Assembly (NCBI RefSeq): GCF_008080435.1
Contig: NZ_VRKN01000004.1
Coordinates: 1-64,000, forward strand
DNA length: 64,000 nt
Source: Enterobacter asburiae
GTDB taxonomy: Bacteria > Pseudomonadota > Gammaproteobacteria > Enterobacterales > Enterobacteriaceae
Direction of reading: 5' to 3'
The notes under the pieces were generated by a model. The model was given only the letters and a program-made list of their open reading frames with translations. It ran no database searches and was not told where the DNA came from. The translations under genes were made by a program, and so were the position numbers. Shown here piece by piece: positions 24,069-33,117 of this stretch (position 1 is the stretch's first letter; the number at the start of each line of letters is the position of its first letter).

Positions 24069-24731
24069 ATGACAACTTCACCTACCAAACCACGCGGACG
24101 CCCCTCAGTCCCTCAGGAAGAAGTGAAGAAGAAAATAATGAGTAGCGCGATGTCCTTGTTATTTGATAAAGGCTATGACGCAACAACAATTGAAGCGGTT
24201 GCATCACATGCTGGCGTAGCCAAAAAGACCGTATATCGCTTTGCAAAAAACAGGGAAGAAATGCTTGGCCTTTCGGTTCGGAGCTGGACCGATAACTATG
24301 CCCCACTCCTTCAAATCGATCCTATGGATAAGAATGACGTTTTACCGGCCTTAAAAAAATTGCTGGCTGCAATTTGTGAGCAAGCGCTATCAGAAACGGC
24401 CGTGAAAATGTTTCGTCTTCTCAATACTGAATTTCCCGGTAAGGATGAACTACTGAAAAAATATAATGAAAATGGTATAGTGCGCGGCCAACAATTACTC
24501 ACTAGCTGGATTACACGACAGCAAAAAAACGGCGGATTGCCGATGTTACCTGCCGATGTCACTGCCAAAGTAATACTCGCTATGTGTGTCGCCGAGCCTC
24601 TGCGGCAGGCAGCAATTGGCTTAATGCATCCCGTTGAGAACAAAGATATTGAGGAACATTTGAATTCTTGCATGCCGTTCATTTTACGCATATTTAAGCA
24701 AGTTGAAGGATCAGATCACGCATCATCCTGA
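24069..24731 (+). CDS. TetR-family regulator
   Basis: A 220-residue TetR regulator with a basic N-terminal arm (TKPRGRPSVPQEEVKKKI), HTH at about residues 38-64 (TTIEAVASHAGVAKKTVYRFAKNREEM), and an AefR-like C-terminal domain. The GRP arm plus a cytosolic helical domain is common in regulators of aromatic or hydrophobic compound responses. It is divergent from the DAPG-hydrolase-like gene with a shared 27-bp operator. Base composition is somewhat lower in GC than the backbone, suggesting the pair moved in together. Confidence 0.9.
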   Translation: MTTSPTKPRGRPSVPQEEVKKKIMSSAMSLLFDKGYDATTIEAVASHAGVAKKTVYRFAKNREEMLGLSVRSWTDNYAPLLQIDPMDKNDVLPALKKLLAAICEQALSETAVKMFRLLNTEFPGKDELLKKYNENGIVRGQQLLTSWITRQQKNGGLPMLPADVTAKVILAMCVAEPLRQAAIGLMHPVENKDIEEHLNSCMPFILRIFKQVEGSDHASS

Positions 24732-24839
24732 CAACGCAGGTAGTTCCGTGGCAAAGCAAAAGTTCAATATCACCAGGCCCACCTATACATTAATATCGCT
24801 TACGTTCAATAATGCAGTCGTAATCAATGGCGAAGCCCC

Positions 24840-24863
24840 ACGGCGGAACAGGTGTTCCGCCGT
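24840..24863. terminator. Perfect 11-bp hairpin
   Basis: ACGGCGGAACA - GG - TGTTCCGCCGT is a perfect inverted repeat between convergent genes. No T-run follows. It may end transcription on either strand or be a small repeat. Confidence 0.45.
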
Positions 24864-24944
24864 CATCCATCCCTTGCCGTACTTTCCGCTGGGACTAGCC
24901 GATCAAGAAACTAAGAGCCAATAAACGTTTTATCTTCCCGCTAT

Positions 24945-25463
24945 TTATTTCCGCACATCCTGCCTCGTTAACGTCTGCTCCTGGTTTCCCAAAGCCGCAA
25001 CAATTGCCCCCTCCATTTTCTCTGGCGTGGTCATCGGTGCAAAACGCTTGAGTGGTTTACCGTCGCGTCCGATTAGAAACTTAGTAAAGTTCCACTTAAT
25101 CCGCTCGCCCAGCACGCCGGGTAATTCGTTTTTAAGATAACGAAATACAGGATGGGCCGCGCTGCCGTTAACCTCGACTTTCTCAAACATCGGGAAGCTC
25201 ACGCCGTAGTTGATGTAACAGGTTTTCGAGATTTCGTCGGCGCCGCCGGGTTCCTGTTTACCGAACTGGTTGCAGGGGAAGCCCAGCACCACTAATCCTT
25301 GATCATCGTATTTCTTGTATAGCGCTTCAAGGCCACCGTACTGTGGCGTGAAGCCGCACTGGCTGGCGGTATTAACGACCAAAACCACCTTTCCTGCATA
25401 GTCGGCCATAGAGATAAGCTGCCCATCCAGACGGGTGGCGGTAAGTTGATAAAAGCGAGTCAT
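24945..25463 (-). CDS. Glutathione peroxidase
   Basis: A 172-residue thioredoxin-fold peroxidase. The peroxidatic Cys is in NTASQCGFTPQ (cysteine, not selenocysteine), with FPCNQFG and KWNFTKFL supplying the Gln, Trp and Asn of the catalytic tetrad. It reduces H2O2 and organic hydroperoxides using glutathione or thioredoxin. BtuE of E. coli is the nearest type. It lies 37 bp downstream of paaY on the same strand but is not part of phenylacetate breakdown. Confidence 0.9.
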   Translation of the reverse strand: MTRFYQLTATRLDGQLISMADYAGKVVLVVNTASQCGFTPQYGGLEALYKKYDDQGLVVLGFPCNQFGKQEPGGADEISKTCYINYGVSFPMFEKVEVNGSAAHPVFRYLKNELPGVLGERIKWNFTKFLIGRDGKPLKRFAPMTTPEKMEGAIVAALGNQEQTLTRQDVRK

Positions 25464-25500
25464 ACTAAAATCCTCAAAGCAGGCCGAAAAGTCACGGTGA

Positions 25501-26097
25501 TCATCCCGCCGACTTCGGCCTTAAATTCTCATCAAACGCCAGCCGTTTCCGGTCAGGCTCAGCCTCGCGCAGTGGCTCCACCTGGTGCATCGTCAGCTTG
25601 CAGCGCTCCACCAGCACCTGATACTCCCGCGTGCCCTGCTGCTTCCATGCCAGCTCCTGCTCGCTCAGCGCGCGAATCGCTTTGGCCGGGCTGCCGATAA
25701 TCAAATGGTTGGCGGGCATCTCCGCTTTCGCCTTCACGAACGCCGCCGCGCCGACGATGCTGTTTTCACCGATGACCGCCCCGTCCATCACCACAGCGTT
25801 CATGCCCACCAGCGCATTGCGGCGGATCACGCAGCCGTGGAGAATGGCGCTGTGGCCGATATGCCCGTCCTCTTCCACCACTGTGTCCTGCTCCGGGAAG
25901 CCGTGCATCACACAGTTATCCTGAATATTGGCACCGTCTTTCACCACGATACGGCCAAAATCACCGCGCAGGCTGGCGTTAGGACCAACATAAACGCCTT
26001 TGCCCAGAATCACGTCGCCAATCAGCACCGCCGTCGGGTGAACATAGCTCTCATCAGGCACGACCGGCGTCAGACCGTCAATTTGATAAACTGGCAT
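25501..26097 (-). CDS. paaY: PaaY, thioesterase of the phenylacetate pathway
   Basis: A 198-residue left-handed beta-helix protein with hexapeptide repeats (about residues 10-150) and trimeric gamma-carbonic-anhydrase-like architecture. PaaY hydrolyses CoA thioesters that accumulate as dead ends of the paa pathway and relieves PaaX repression. It follows paaX with a 9-nt gap, the conserved paaXY arrangement. Length and context agree fully with E. coli PaaY. Confidence 0.93.
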   Translation of the reverse strand: MPVYQIDGLTPVVPDESYVHPTAVLIGDVILGKGVYVGPNASLRGDFGRIVVKDGANIQDNCVMHGFPEQDTVVEEDGHIGHSAILHGCVIRRNALVGMNAVVMDGAVIGENSIVGAAAFVKAKAEMPANHLIIGSPAKAIRALSEQELAWKQQGTREYQVLVERCKLTMHQVEPLREAEPDRKRLAFDENLRPKSAG

Positions 26098-26106
26098 CTT
26101 CTCTCC

Positions 26107-27042
26107 TTATGCGCTTGTAAGACCACCAAAGCGTTGATAGTAGAGCGTGCCGGGCACGGGCAGTTCGCCCACGGAGGTTTCGCCCTTCTCGCTGACAAAC
26201 GCCAGCGCCCCCGGCGCGACACGCTGATAGATATTAATGCAGAGCTGTCGGGCGCTTTGCCCCACCCAGTGCGCGGGCAGCAACTCTTCCGGCAACAGCG
26301 GGTCTTTCAGCACCACACGACGATAAAAATGAATCAGCAGCAGTTGGATCTGGAAACAGCGTTCCGGCGTCAGCTCCTCCGGCGCGGCCTCTTTCAACAG
26401 CGGCAGCAGCGGGCGGAACGAGTTGATAAACGACTCGTACATCGCGTTTTGCTCGGTTAACTGCCAGCACTCTTCCACCCGCGAACGCAGTGCGGCGCGG
26501 GAGAGCGCCAGCGGCGAGTGGGCTTCAAAGAAAATCACGTTTTCCGCCACGCCAGCATCATGAAGCAGAGACTGCACATCCGCCAGATGCTGCGACGGTG
26601 AGGCCATCAGGCTCGGTGCCAGCGTGCCAAACCCCTGCCAGACCAGCTGTTTTTTGACGTCGGCAAGGGTGGTTTTATCCAGCCCTTCGGAGAGCAGCAA
26701 TAACCATTTGCCGTCCCAGGCGGGCAGTTCCGCACGGTAGATCTTATTCTCCGCGCGACGCGTCAGGCGCAGCCCTTTATCGCTCAGGCGGTAAAAGCTG
26801 CGACGCCCGATGCGGGAAACGTCCAGCCAGCCCTCTTTGTTGAGGCGAAACAGCGCGGTGCGCACGAAGCGCTCGCCAAACCCCATGCCTTCCAGCAGAG
26901 CGGCCAGGCTGCCGAGCCAAATCTCACCGCCGCGATGGGAAAGCGCGTCACCGTATAACGAGGAGATAAGCGAGGTTCCGCTGACGGGAACGGAGCTGAC
27001 CGCGTGCTGGATAAAGGCGTCGAGTTTATTCATGTGATTCAT
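26107..27042 (-). CDS. paaX: PaaX, repressor of the paa catabolon
   Basis: A 311-residue GntR-like regulator with N-terminal winged helix (about residues 20-100) and the long PaaX-specific C-terminal domain. It represses the paaZ and paaA promoters and is released by phenylacetyl-CoA. The Met at 27033 (MNKLDAF) is an alternative start to MNHMNKL. It is separated from paaK by palindromic repeats with terminator character, so it is likely expressed apart from the main operon. Confidence 0.95.
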   Translation of the reverse strand: MNHMNKLDAFIQHAVSSVPVSGTSLISSLYGDALSHRGGEIWLGSLAALLEGMGFGERFVRTALFRLNKEGWLDVSRIGRRSFYRLSDKGLRLTRRAENKIYRAELPAWDGKWLLLLSEGLDKTTLADVKKQLVWQGFGTLAPSLMASPSQHLADVQSLLHDAGVAENVIFFEAHSPLALSRAALRSRVEECWQLTEQNAMYESFINSFRPLLPLLKEAAPEELTPERCFQIQLLLIHFYRRVVLKDPLLPEELLPAHWVGQSARQLCINIYQRVAPGALAFVSEKGETSVGELPVPGTLYYQRFGGLTSA

Positions 27043-27094
27043 TCTGTTGTTATTTTTGTCCTGGATGAATCATAGCATAGGAATCTGGGGTGTA

Positions 27095-27171
27095 CCCTCA
27101 CCCTAACCCTCTCCCACAGGGAGAGGGAACTTTTTACACCCTCTCCCTTTGGGAGAGGGCCGGGGTGAGGG
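27095..27171. repeat. Nested palindromic repeat (BIME-like), paaX-paaK gap
   Basis: CCCTCACCC at 27095 pairs with GGGTGAGGG ending at 27171. Inside lie two hairpins: CCCTCTCCC-aca-GGGAGAGGG (27107-27127, followed by AACTTTTT) and CCCTCTCCC-ttt-GGGAGAGGG (27139-27159). A simpler copy sits after paaZ at 39015. It probably acts as a terminator or mRNA stabiliser. Confidence 0.8.
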
Positions 27172-27175
27172 AAAT

Positions 27176-28492
27176 TCAACCGTTGGCCGCGACTTTACGC
27201 AAGTCAAACACCCGGCAGGCTTTCCCCTCTGAGCGCGGGATGCTGCCGCAGTTCACGATCGTCACGTCGGTGGAAATCCCCACCATCGACTTAATGCGGT
27301 GGCGCAGCTGGTGGCACACCTGGCAACGCTGCTCGTGCGTCAGCGTGAGACTGCTCTCTTTCAGCTCCACCTTCACGGAAAGTGAATCAAGATGCCCGCG
27401 ACGATTCACCTCCAGCTGGTAGTGCGGAGAAAGGTGCTCAAACTTCACGATCTCCTCTTCCAGCTGCGACGGGAAGACGTTGACGCCGCGGATGATCAGC
27501 ATATCGTCACTGCGGCCGCTGATCCGGTCCATACGACGCATGCTGCGCGCGGTTGCCGGGAGCAGACGCGTCAGGTCGCGGGTGCGGTAGCGGATCACCG
27601 GCAGCGCCTCTTTGGTCAACGTGGTGAACAGCAGTTCGCCCTGCTGACCGTCATCCAGCGGCGTGCCGTCGTTCGGGTTGACGATCTCCGGGTAGAAGTG
27701 ATCTTCCCAGATGGTTGGGCCGTCGACGGTTTCGATGCACTCCATCGCCACGCCCGGCCCCATCACCTCGGAGAGGCCATAAATGTCCAGCGCCGTAATG
27801 CCTAAGCGTTTTTCAATTTCGCGCCGCATGGCCTGCGTCCACGGCTCGGCGCCGAAGACGCCCACGCGCAGGGAACAGGTGCTGGCATCGCCGCCCATCT
27901 GGCGCTCCAGCTCCTCAATCAGGTTGAGGCAGTAGGATGGCGTCACCATGATCATGTCCGGCTGGAAATCACGGATCAGCTGCGCCTGTTTCTCCGTCTG
28001 GCCGCCGGACATCGGGATCACCGTCGCGCCTAAACGCTCAGCGCCGTAGTGCGCGCCCAGCCCGCCGGTAAACAGGCCATAGCCATACGCCACGTGAATT
28101 TTGTCCTTCGCGCTGCCGCCCGCGGCACGCAGGGAGCGGGCCACCAGATTGGCCCAGTTGTCGATGTCATTTTGCGTGTAGCCAACGACGGTCGGTTTGC
28201 CGGTGGTGCCGGATGACGCGTGAATACGCACCACCTGCTCCATCGGTACGGCAAAGGTATCGAACGGATAGTTATCCCGCAGGTCCTGCTTGGTGGTGCA
28301 CGGGAATTTACGGATATCCGCCAGCGTTTTGAAATCGTCAGGATGAACGCCCGCAGCGTCAAACTTGCGTTTGTACATCGGCACGTTGTTGTAGGCGTGA
28401 TGCAGCGTCCATTTCAGACGCTCGGTCTGCAGCGCCTGTAACTCGTCAAGGGAGGCCGTTTCAATCGGATCAAGCTTTGTTGTATTTGTCAT
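27176..28492 (-). CDS. paaK: PaaK, phenylacetate-CoA ligase
   Basis: A 438-residue AMP-forming ligase that converts phenylacetate, ATP and CoA to phenylacetyl-CoA, the entry step and the source of the PaaX ligand. The ATP-binding P-loop SSGTTGKPTVVGYT (about residues 93-106) and the YGLSE motif are visible. The start at 28492 (MTNTTKLDPIE) matches E. coli PaaK and follows paaJ by 26 nt; an upstream in-frame Met at 28522 overlaps paaJ. It is the last gene of the paaA-K operon. Confidence 0.95.
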   Translation of the reverse strand: MTNTTKLDPIETASLDELQALQTERLKWTLHHAYNNVPMYKRKFDAAGVHPDDFKTLADIRKFPCTTKQDLRDNYPFDTFAVPMEQVVRIHASSGTTGKPTVVGYTQNDIDNWANLVARSLRAAGGSAKDKIHVAYGYGLFTGGLGAHYGAERLGATVIPMSGGQTEKQAQLIRDFQPDMIMVTPSYCLNLIEELERQMGGDASTCSLRVGVFGAEPWTQAMRREIEKRLGITALDIYGLSEVMGPGVAMECIETVDGPTIWEDHFYPEIVNPNDGTPLDDGQQGELLFTTLTKEALPVIRYRTRDLTRLLPATARSMRRMDRISGRSDDMLIIRGVNVFPSQLEEEIVKFEHLSPHYQLEVNRRGHLDSLSVKVELKESSLTLTHEQRCQVCHQLRHRIKSMVGISTDVTIVNCGSIPRSEGKACRVFDLRKVAANG

Positions 28493-28518
28493 TGTAGGGT
28501 ACTCACATTGTTTTACGC

Positions 28519-29724
28519 TCAAACACGCTCAAGGATCATGGCAATGCCCTGACCCACACCGATGCACATCGTACACAGCGCATAGCGCCCGCCGCGTCGG
28601 TGCAATTCATGGCTCGCGGCCAGCGCCAGTCTGGCACCGCTCATTCCCAGCGGGTGGCCCAGCGCAATCGCGCCACCGTTCGGGTTGACGTGCGCGGCAT
28701 CATCCGGCAGGCCTAACTGACGCAGCACGCCCAGAGCCTGCGAGGCGAAAGCTTCGTTAAGCTCGATCACGTCCATATCGTTAATACTGAGTCCGGCGCG
28801 CTCCAGCACCTTGCGGGTGGCTGGGACCGGGCCGAGCCCCATCAGACGAGGCTCCACGCCTGCCGTCGCCATCGCCACGATCCGCGTGCGCGGGACTAAC
28901 CCCTGTGCCAGCGCCATCTTCTCGCTGGCGACGATCAGCGCCGCCGCGCCGTCGTTGACGCCGGAGGCATTTCCCGCCGTGACCACCCCGTTCTTACGGA
29001 ACGGCGTTTTCAGCCCAGCGAGCTGTTCGAGCGTGGTGTCCGCTCGCGGGTGCTCATCCACGCTAAATTCCGTGACCGCCCCTTTTTTGCCCGGCACCCG
29101 CACCGGCACAATCTCCTGCGCCAGAATGCCGTTCTGCTGCGCCTGAGCGGTACGCTGCTGGCTTCGCAGCGCGAACGCGTCCTGATCGGCACGGCTGATA
29201 TTTAACAATTCAGCTACATTCTCTGCCGTTTCCGGCATGCTGTCAGTTCCGAATTGCTGATGCATGAGCGGATTCACAAATCGCCAGCCGATGGTGGTAT
29301 CAAAGATCTCCGCCTGACGCTGAAACGCGGCGGTGGCTTTACCCATCACAAACGGCGCGCGGGACATCGACTCCACGCCGCCCGCGATCAGCAGGTCGCC
29401 ATCGCCCGCCTTAATGGCGCGGGCCGCAAAACCAATCGCATCCAGCCCAGACCCGCACAGGCGGTTAATGGTGGTTCCGGACACCGTCTGCGGCAGCCCG
29501 GCCAGCAGGGACGACATGCGCGCCACGTTGCGGTTATCTTCCCCCGCCTGGTTGGCGCAGCCGAAGATCACATCATCGATCCGCTCAAGGTCGAGCTGGG
29601 GATAGCGGGCCAGCAGCGCGCGCAGCGGCACGGCACCGAGGTCGTCGGTTCGAACAGCGGAAAGCGCGCCGCCGTAGCGCCCAACCGGGGTTCGAACGCC
29701 ATCACAAATAAATGCGTCACGCAT
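28519..29724 (-). CDS. paaJ: PaaJ, 3-oxoadipyl-CoA/3-oxo-5,6-dehydrosuberyl-CoA thiolase
   Basis: A 401-residue thiolase used twice in the pathway, releasing acetyl-CoA from both 3-oxo intermediates. The nucleophilic Cys is in [10 protein letters not shown], the catalytic His in [11 protein letters not shown] and the second Cys in [10 protein letters not shown]. It is joined to paaI by a one-base stop/start overlap. Length and sequence are typical of PaaJ rather than PcaF, given the operon. Confidence 0.95.
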   Translation of the reverse strand: MRDAFICDGVRTPVGRYGGALSAVRTDDLGAVPLRALLARYPQLDLERIDDVIFGCANQAGEDNRNVARMSSLLAGLPQTVSGTTINRLCGSGLDAIGFAARAIKAGDGDLLIAGGVESMSRAPFVMGKATAAFQRQAEIFDTTIGWRFVNPLMHQQFGTDSMPETAENVAELLNISRADQDAFALRSQQRTAQAQQNGILAQEIVPVRVPGKKGAVTEFSVDEHPRADTTLEQLAGLKTPFRKNGVVTAGNASGVNDGAAALIVASEKMALAQGLVPRTRIVAMATAGVEPRLMGLGPVPATRKVLERAGLSINDMDVIELNEAFASQALGVLRQLGLPDDAAHVNPNGGAIALGHPLGMSGARLALAASHELHRRGGRYALCTMCIGVGQGIAMILERV

Positions 29725-30146
29725 CAGGCCTCTCCTGTCACACTGCCGCCGATGCGGTGAGATTTCCCGCGAAAAAGGGCGACGGTTTTCTGTTGTTGAT
29801 TCTGGATCTCAATGTCGTACACGCCGGTTAGCTTGCCCTGATGCATCACCCGCGCGGTGGCGGTAAGCGTGTCTCCGGCAAAGCCCGGACGCAGAAAATC
29901 AATCGAGCAACCTGAGGCTACCGCCGCCAGCCCCTGGCTGTTGCAGGCGTAGGCAAAGGCGGTGTCTGCCAGCGAAAAAAGCTGTCCGCCGTGGCAGGTT
30001 TTGTGGCCGTTAAGCATCTGCGGGGTGATGGTCATGGTCACCACCGCGTAGCCTTCATCTATGTCGACAATGTCCATCCCCATCGCCTGCGCGCAGGCAT
30101 CCCGTTCATACATGGCGCGGGCGTTATGCCAGGCGTTATGACTCAT
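29724..30146 (-). CDS. paaI: PaaI, hydroxyphenylacetyl-CoA thioesterase
   Basis: A 140-residue hotdog-fold thioesterase. The catalytic region [16 protein letters not shown] (about residues 53-68) contains the Asp and the helix-start glycines of the PaaI family. It clears dead-end CoA thioesters such as ring-hydroxylated phenylacetyl-CoA. The Met at 30146 (MSHNAWHNA) gives the usual PaaI length and an 11-nt overlap with paaH, so translational coupling is likely. Confidence 0.95.
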   Translation of the reverse strand: MSHNAWHNARAMYERDACAQAMGMDIVDIDEGYAVVTMTITPQMLNGHKTCHGGQLFSLADTAFAYACNSQGLAAVASGCSIDFLRPGFAGDTLTATARVMHQGKLTGVYDIEIQNQQQKTVALFRGKSHRIGGSVTGEA

Positions 30147-31560
30147 AGCTACTCTCCAGAAGCGCACGCTGGCGCAGCAGTGAACAGGGGCGATAGCGCT
30201 CTTCGCCGTAATGACGTTGCAGGTTCTCCAGCAGCGTCAGCAGGCGCTGCCAGCCCAGACGCTCGCCCCAGGCGATCGGCCCGCTTGGGTAGTTCACGCC
30301 CAGGCGCATGGCGGTATCGATGTCCTTCTCGCTGGCAACCCCTTTTTGCAGGGCATCCAGCGCTTCGTTGGCAATCATCGCCAGCGTGCGCCAGACCAGC
30401 AGGCCGGGATAATCGGCAATTTGCACCACCCGGTTACCCTGCTGTTGCAGGTAGCGGATGGCTTTTTGCGTCGCGGTATGCGGGTTGCTGGCAGCCGCTG
30501 CAATCACCGCCACATCGCGCTCAATGCGGTCCACCACCACCACCGCGCCGTTGAGCCGCAGCGCCAGCGCCTGAGCGGTTTCCCCCTGCGTTTCAATCAG
30601 ATACACATCATCAATTTCGGTGACACCGTCACGTCGCTTTTCCACGCGCATCGGGCTATAGCTGTCGTTCACGGCCTGTACCCACTGCACCTCGGGTTTG
30701 TTACCCTGCCAGTCGTAGACGCCCTTCCCGCTCTTTTTGCCCAGCCTTCCTGCCAGCACCAGTTCCTGCTGCACCAGCGAAGGCAGAAAACGACGCTCCT
30801 GCCAGAAGGCGTTAAATACCGAGCAGGTCACCGCAAAGTTCACGTCCTGACCAATCATGTCGGTCAGCTCCAGCGGCCCCATAGGGAAACCACCGCCTTC
30901 GCGCAGGGCGGCATCAATCACCTCCGGCGGGGCGACCTGCTCTTCCAGCGCGCGCCAGGCTTCGGAATAAAATGGACGGGCGACGCGGTTGACGATGAAC
31001 CCCGGCGTTGACTGGCAGCGAACGGGCTGTTTGCCCCAGTTCAGCGCCAGCTCGCACAGCGCATCGGCCACTTCCGGGGAGGTCGCCAGCCCGCTGACCA
31101 CCTCCACCAGCTTCATCACCGGCGCCGGGTTAAAGAAATGCAGCCCTGCGACACGCTCCGGGTGATGGATGTCCGCCGCAATCGCCGTAACGGAGATGGA
31201 AGAGGTATTGCTGGTCAGCACCGTCTGCGGCGGGCAGATCTCAGCCAGCTGTGCAAACAGCGCCTTTTTCACCTCCAGCCGCTCTGAGGCCGCTTCAATC
31301 ACCAGATCGGCCGCGGAGAGCGCCTCGATATCCGTGACCGGCAGCAGCCGGGCAAGGATCTGGCTCCCGGCATCCGCGGAGAGTTTTCCGCGCGTCACGC
31401 GGGAGGCCAGACGCTGGCGGATCCCGTCGATGGCGCGCGATATCGCATCGCTGGAGATGTCGTAGATCAGAACATGATGACCATGGCTGGCGGCGACTTC
31501 GGCAATCCCTGCCCCCATCGTGCCGCTGCCAATCACGGCGACAGTACGTATGTTCAGCAT
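30136..31560 (-). CDS. paaH: PaaH, 3-hydroxyadipyl-CoA dehydrogenase
   Basis: A 474-residue NAD-dependent 3-hydroxyacyl-CoA dehydrogenase with two dehydrogenase C-terminal domains. The Rossmann loop GSGTMGAGIAE (about residues 11-21) opens the protein, and the catalytic His lies in GLHFFNPAPVMKLVEV. It oxidises 3-hydroxyadipyl-CoA to 3-oxoadipyl-CoA. The start at 31560 (MLNIRTVAVIG) is one nucleotide after paaG; the open frame upstream inside paaG is not used. Confidence 0.95.
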   Translation of the reverse strand: MLNIRTVAVIGSGTMGAGIAEVAASHGHHVLIYDISSDAISRAIDGIRQRLASRVTRGKLSADAGSQILARLLPVTDIEALSAADLVIEAASERLEVKKALFAQLAEICPPQTVLTSNTSSISVTAIAADIHHPERVAGLHFFNPAPVMKLVEVVSGLATSPEVADALCELALNWGKQPVRCQSTPGFIVNRVARPFYSEAWRALEEQVAPPEVIDAALREGGGFPMGPLELTDMIGQDVNFAVTCSVFNAFWQERRFLPSLVQQELVLAGRLGKKSGKGVYDWQGNKPEVQWVQAVNDSYSPMRVEKRRDGVTEIDDVYLIETQGETAQALALRLNGAVVVVDRIERDVAVIAAAASNPHTATQKAIRYLQQQGNRVVQIADYPGLLVWRTLAMIANEALDALQKGVASEKDIDTAMRLGVNYPSGPIAWGERLGWQRLLTLLENLQRHYGEERYRPCSLLRQRALLESSYES

Positions 31561-31561
31561 C

Positions 31562-32347
31562 TTATTTCCCCGTAAAGTTCGGCGCACGCTTCGCCAGGAA
31601 GGCGCTGACGCCCTCGCGGTAGTCATCGCTGCGCCCGGCCAGGCGCTGGTAGTCGCGCTCCAGATCAAGCTGGGCGTCCAGGGTATTGGTTTCCGCGGCA
31701 TTGATCGCCTGCTTGATCAGCCCCAGCCCGAAGGTCGGTTGAGACGCGAAATGCAGCGCCATCTGCTGCGCCGTGGTGGAGAGCTGTTCGTCATCCACTA
31801 CCTGCCAGATCATCCCCCACGCCTGCGCCTGTTCGGCGCTGAGTTTGTCCCCGAGCAGCGCCAGCCCCATGGCGCGGGCGCGTCCGGCCACGCGCGGCAG
31901 CAGCCAGGTGCCGCCGCAGTCCGGTACCAGGCCAAGCTTACTGAAGGCCATCACGAAGTTGGCAGAACGCGCCGCAATCACCATGTCGCAGCCCAGCGCC
32001 AGCGTGGCCCCCGCGCCAGCCGCCACGCCGTTAACGGCACAAATGACCGGTTTCGGCAGTTTTGCCAGGCGGCGCACCAGCGGGTTATAGAAGGTTTCAA
32101 CAGACATCCCCAGATCCGGCGCCGGACCGTTGGGGTCGACGTTGCGGTCGTTCAGATCCTGACCGGCACAGAAACCACGTCCAGCCCCGGTGATCAGCAG
32201 GCAGCGGATGGTGTCATCCCGCTCTGCCTGTTTCAGGCACCCGGCAAGCTGCTGGTGCATCACGTCATTAAAGCTGTTCAGACGCTCCGGACGGTTCAGC
32301 GTAATGGTCATTACGCCCTGCTCAACATGACTGAGAATAAATTCCAC
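31562..32347 (-). CDS. paaG: PaaG, ring-1,2-epoxyphenylacetyl-CoA isomerase
   Basis: A 261-residue crotonase-fold enzyme that isomerises the ring epoxide to oxepin-CoA and later shifts the double bond of 3,4-dehydroadipyl-CoA. The oxyanion-hole segment GAGRGFCAGQDL (about residues 52-63) and the FSKLGLVPDCGGTWLLPR helix region match PaaG. It is spaced 2 nt from paaF and 1 nt from paaH. Confidence 0.95.
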   Translation of the reverse strand: MEFILSHVEQGVMTITLNRPERLNSFNDVMHQQLAGCLKQAERDDTIRCLLITGAGRGFCAGQDLNDRNVDPNGPAPDLGMSVETFYNPLVRRLAKLPKPVICAVNGVAAGAGATLALGCDMVIAARSANFVMAFSKLGLVPDCGGTWLLPRVAGRARAMGLALLGDKLSAEQAQAWGMIWQVVDDEQLSTTAQQMALHFASQPTFGLGLIKQAINAAETNTLDAQLDLERDYQRLAGRSDDYREGVSAFLAKRAPNFTGK

Positions 32348-32349
32348 AA

Positions 32350-33117
32350 TTAGCGTCCTTTAAAGTCGGGGGTACGTTTTTGTAAGAAGGCGTCGATGCC
32401 TTCCCGACGGTCTTCGGTGGCAGAAAGCAGCGTAAACAGCTGACGCTCCTGGGCCAGACCGGCCTGGAGCGGCACCTCCTGAGACTGGCGCAGCGCCTGT
32501 TTCGCCGCCTGCAGCGCCAGCGGAGAGTGGCGCGCCATCCTTGCCGCCTGCTTCAGGGCATACTCCAGCGTCAGCGCTGCCGGGAAAACATCGCTCACCA
32601 GCCCCGCGCTCAGCGCCTGCTGCGCGGAGATACTCTCTCCGGTGAGCACCATTTTGCTGGCGAGCGATTTACCGACGCTGCGGATAAGACGCTGAGTGCC
32701 GCCCGCGCCGGGCATAATACCCAGCGTGATTTCCGGCAGGCCAAAGCGGGCGTTATCGCCAGCAATGACCATGTCGCACAGCAGCGCCAGCTCGCAGCCA
32801 GCTCCCAGCGCGAAGCCGTTCACGGCGGCAATCAGCGGTTTGTTGAACGCGTTAATGCGCGCCCACAGCAGCGGGCGGATATCGTTCAGGGTGGCAGGCA
32901 GGTCTTTCTCCGCCATTTCGTTGAGATCGGCCCCGGCGGCAAAGCAGCGCTCGCTGCCGTAAATCACGCAGACGGCGATGTCGGCATCCACGGCGGCGGC
33001 CTCAAGCTGCTCAGCAAGCTGGGTTAACAGCGCATTGTTGAGGGCGTTGCGTGCCGCCGGACGGTTGAGCGTCAGCTGCAGCACGCGGCCATGACGGGTA
33101 ACAATCAGTTCGCTCAT
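32350..33117 (-). CDS. paaF: PaaF, 2,3-dehydroadipyl-CoA hydratase
   Basis: A 255-residue enoyl-CoA hydratase of the crotonase fold. The oxyanion motif CFAAGADLNEM and the second motif ITLGIMPGAGGTQRL are complete. It hydrates 2,3-dehydroadipyl-CoA to 3-hydroxyadipyl-CoA. The start at 33117 (MSELIVTRHGRVLQ) overlaps the paaE stop by 4 nt. PaaF and PaaG are adjacent paralogues. Confidence 0.95.
   Translation of the reverse strand: MSELIVTRHGRVLQLTLNRPAARNALNNALLTQLAEQLEAAAVDADIAVCVIYGSERCFAAGADLNEMAEKDLPATLNDIRPLLWARINAFNKPLIAAVNGFALGAGCELALLCDMVIAGDNARFGLPEITLGIMPGAGGTQRLIRSVGKSLASKMVLTGESISAQQALSAGLVSDVFPAALTLEYALKQAARMARHSPLALQAAKQALRQSQEVPLQAGLAQERQLFTLLSATEDRREGIDAFLQKRTPDFKGR

Noticed and set aside
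25585..26460. 291-codon plus-strand open frame across paaY/paaX
   Set aside because: It spans two real genes on the other strand and is rich in His/Arg/Gln, a shadow.
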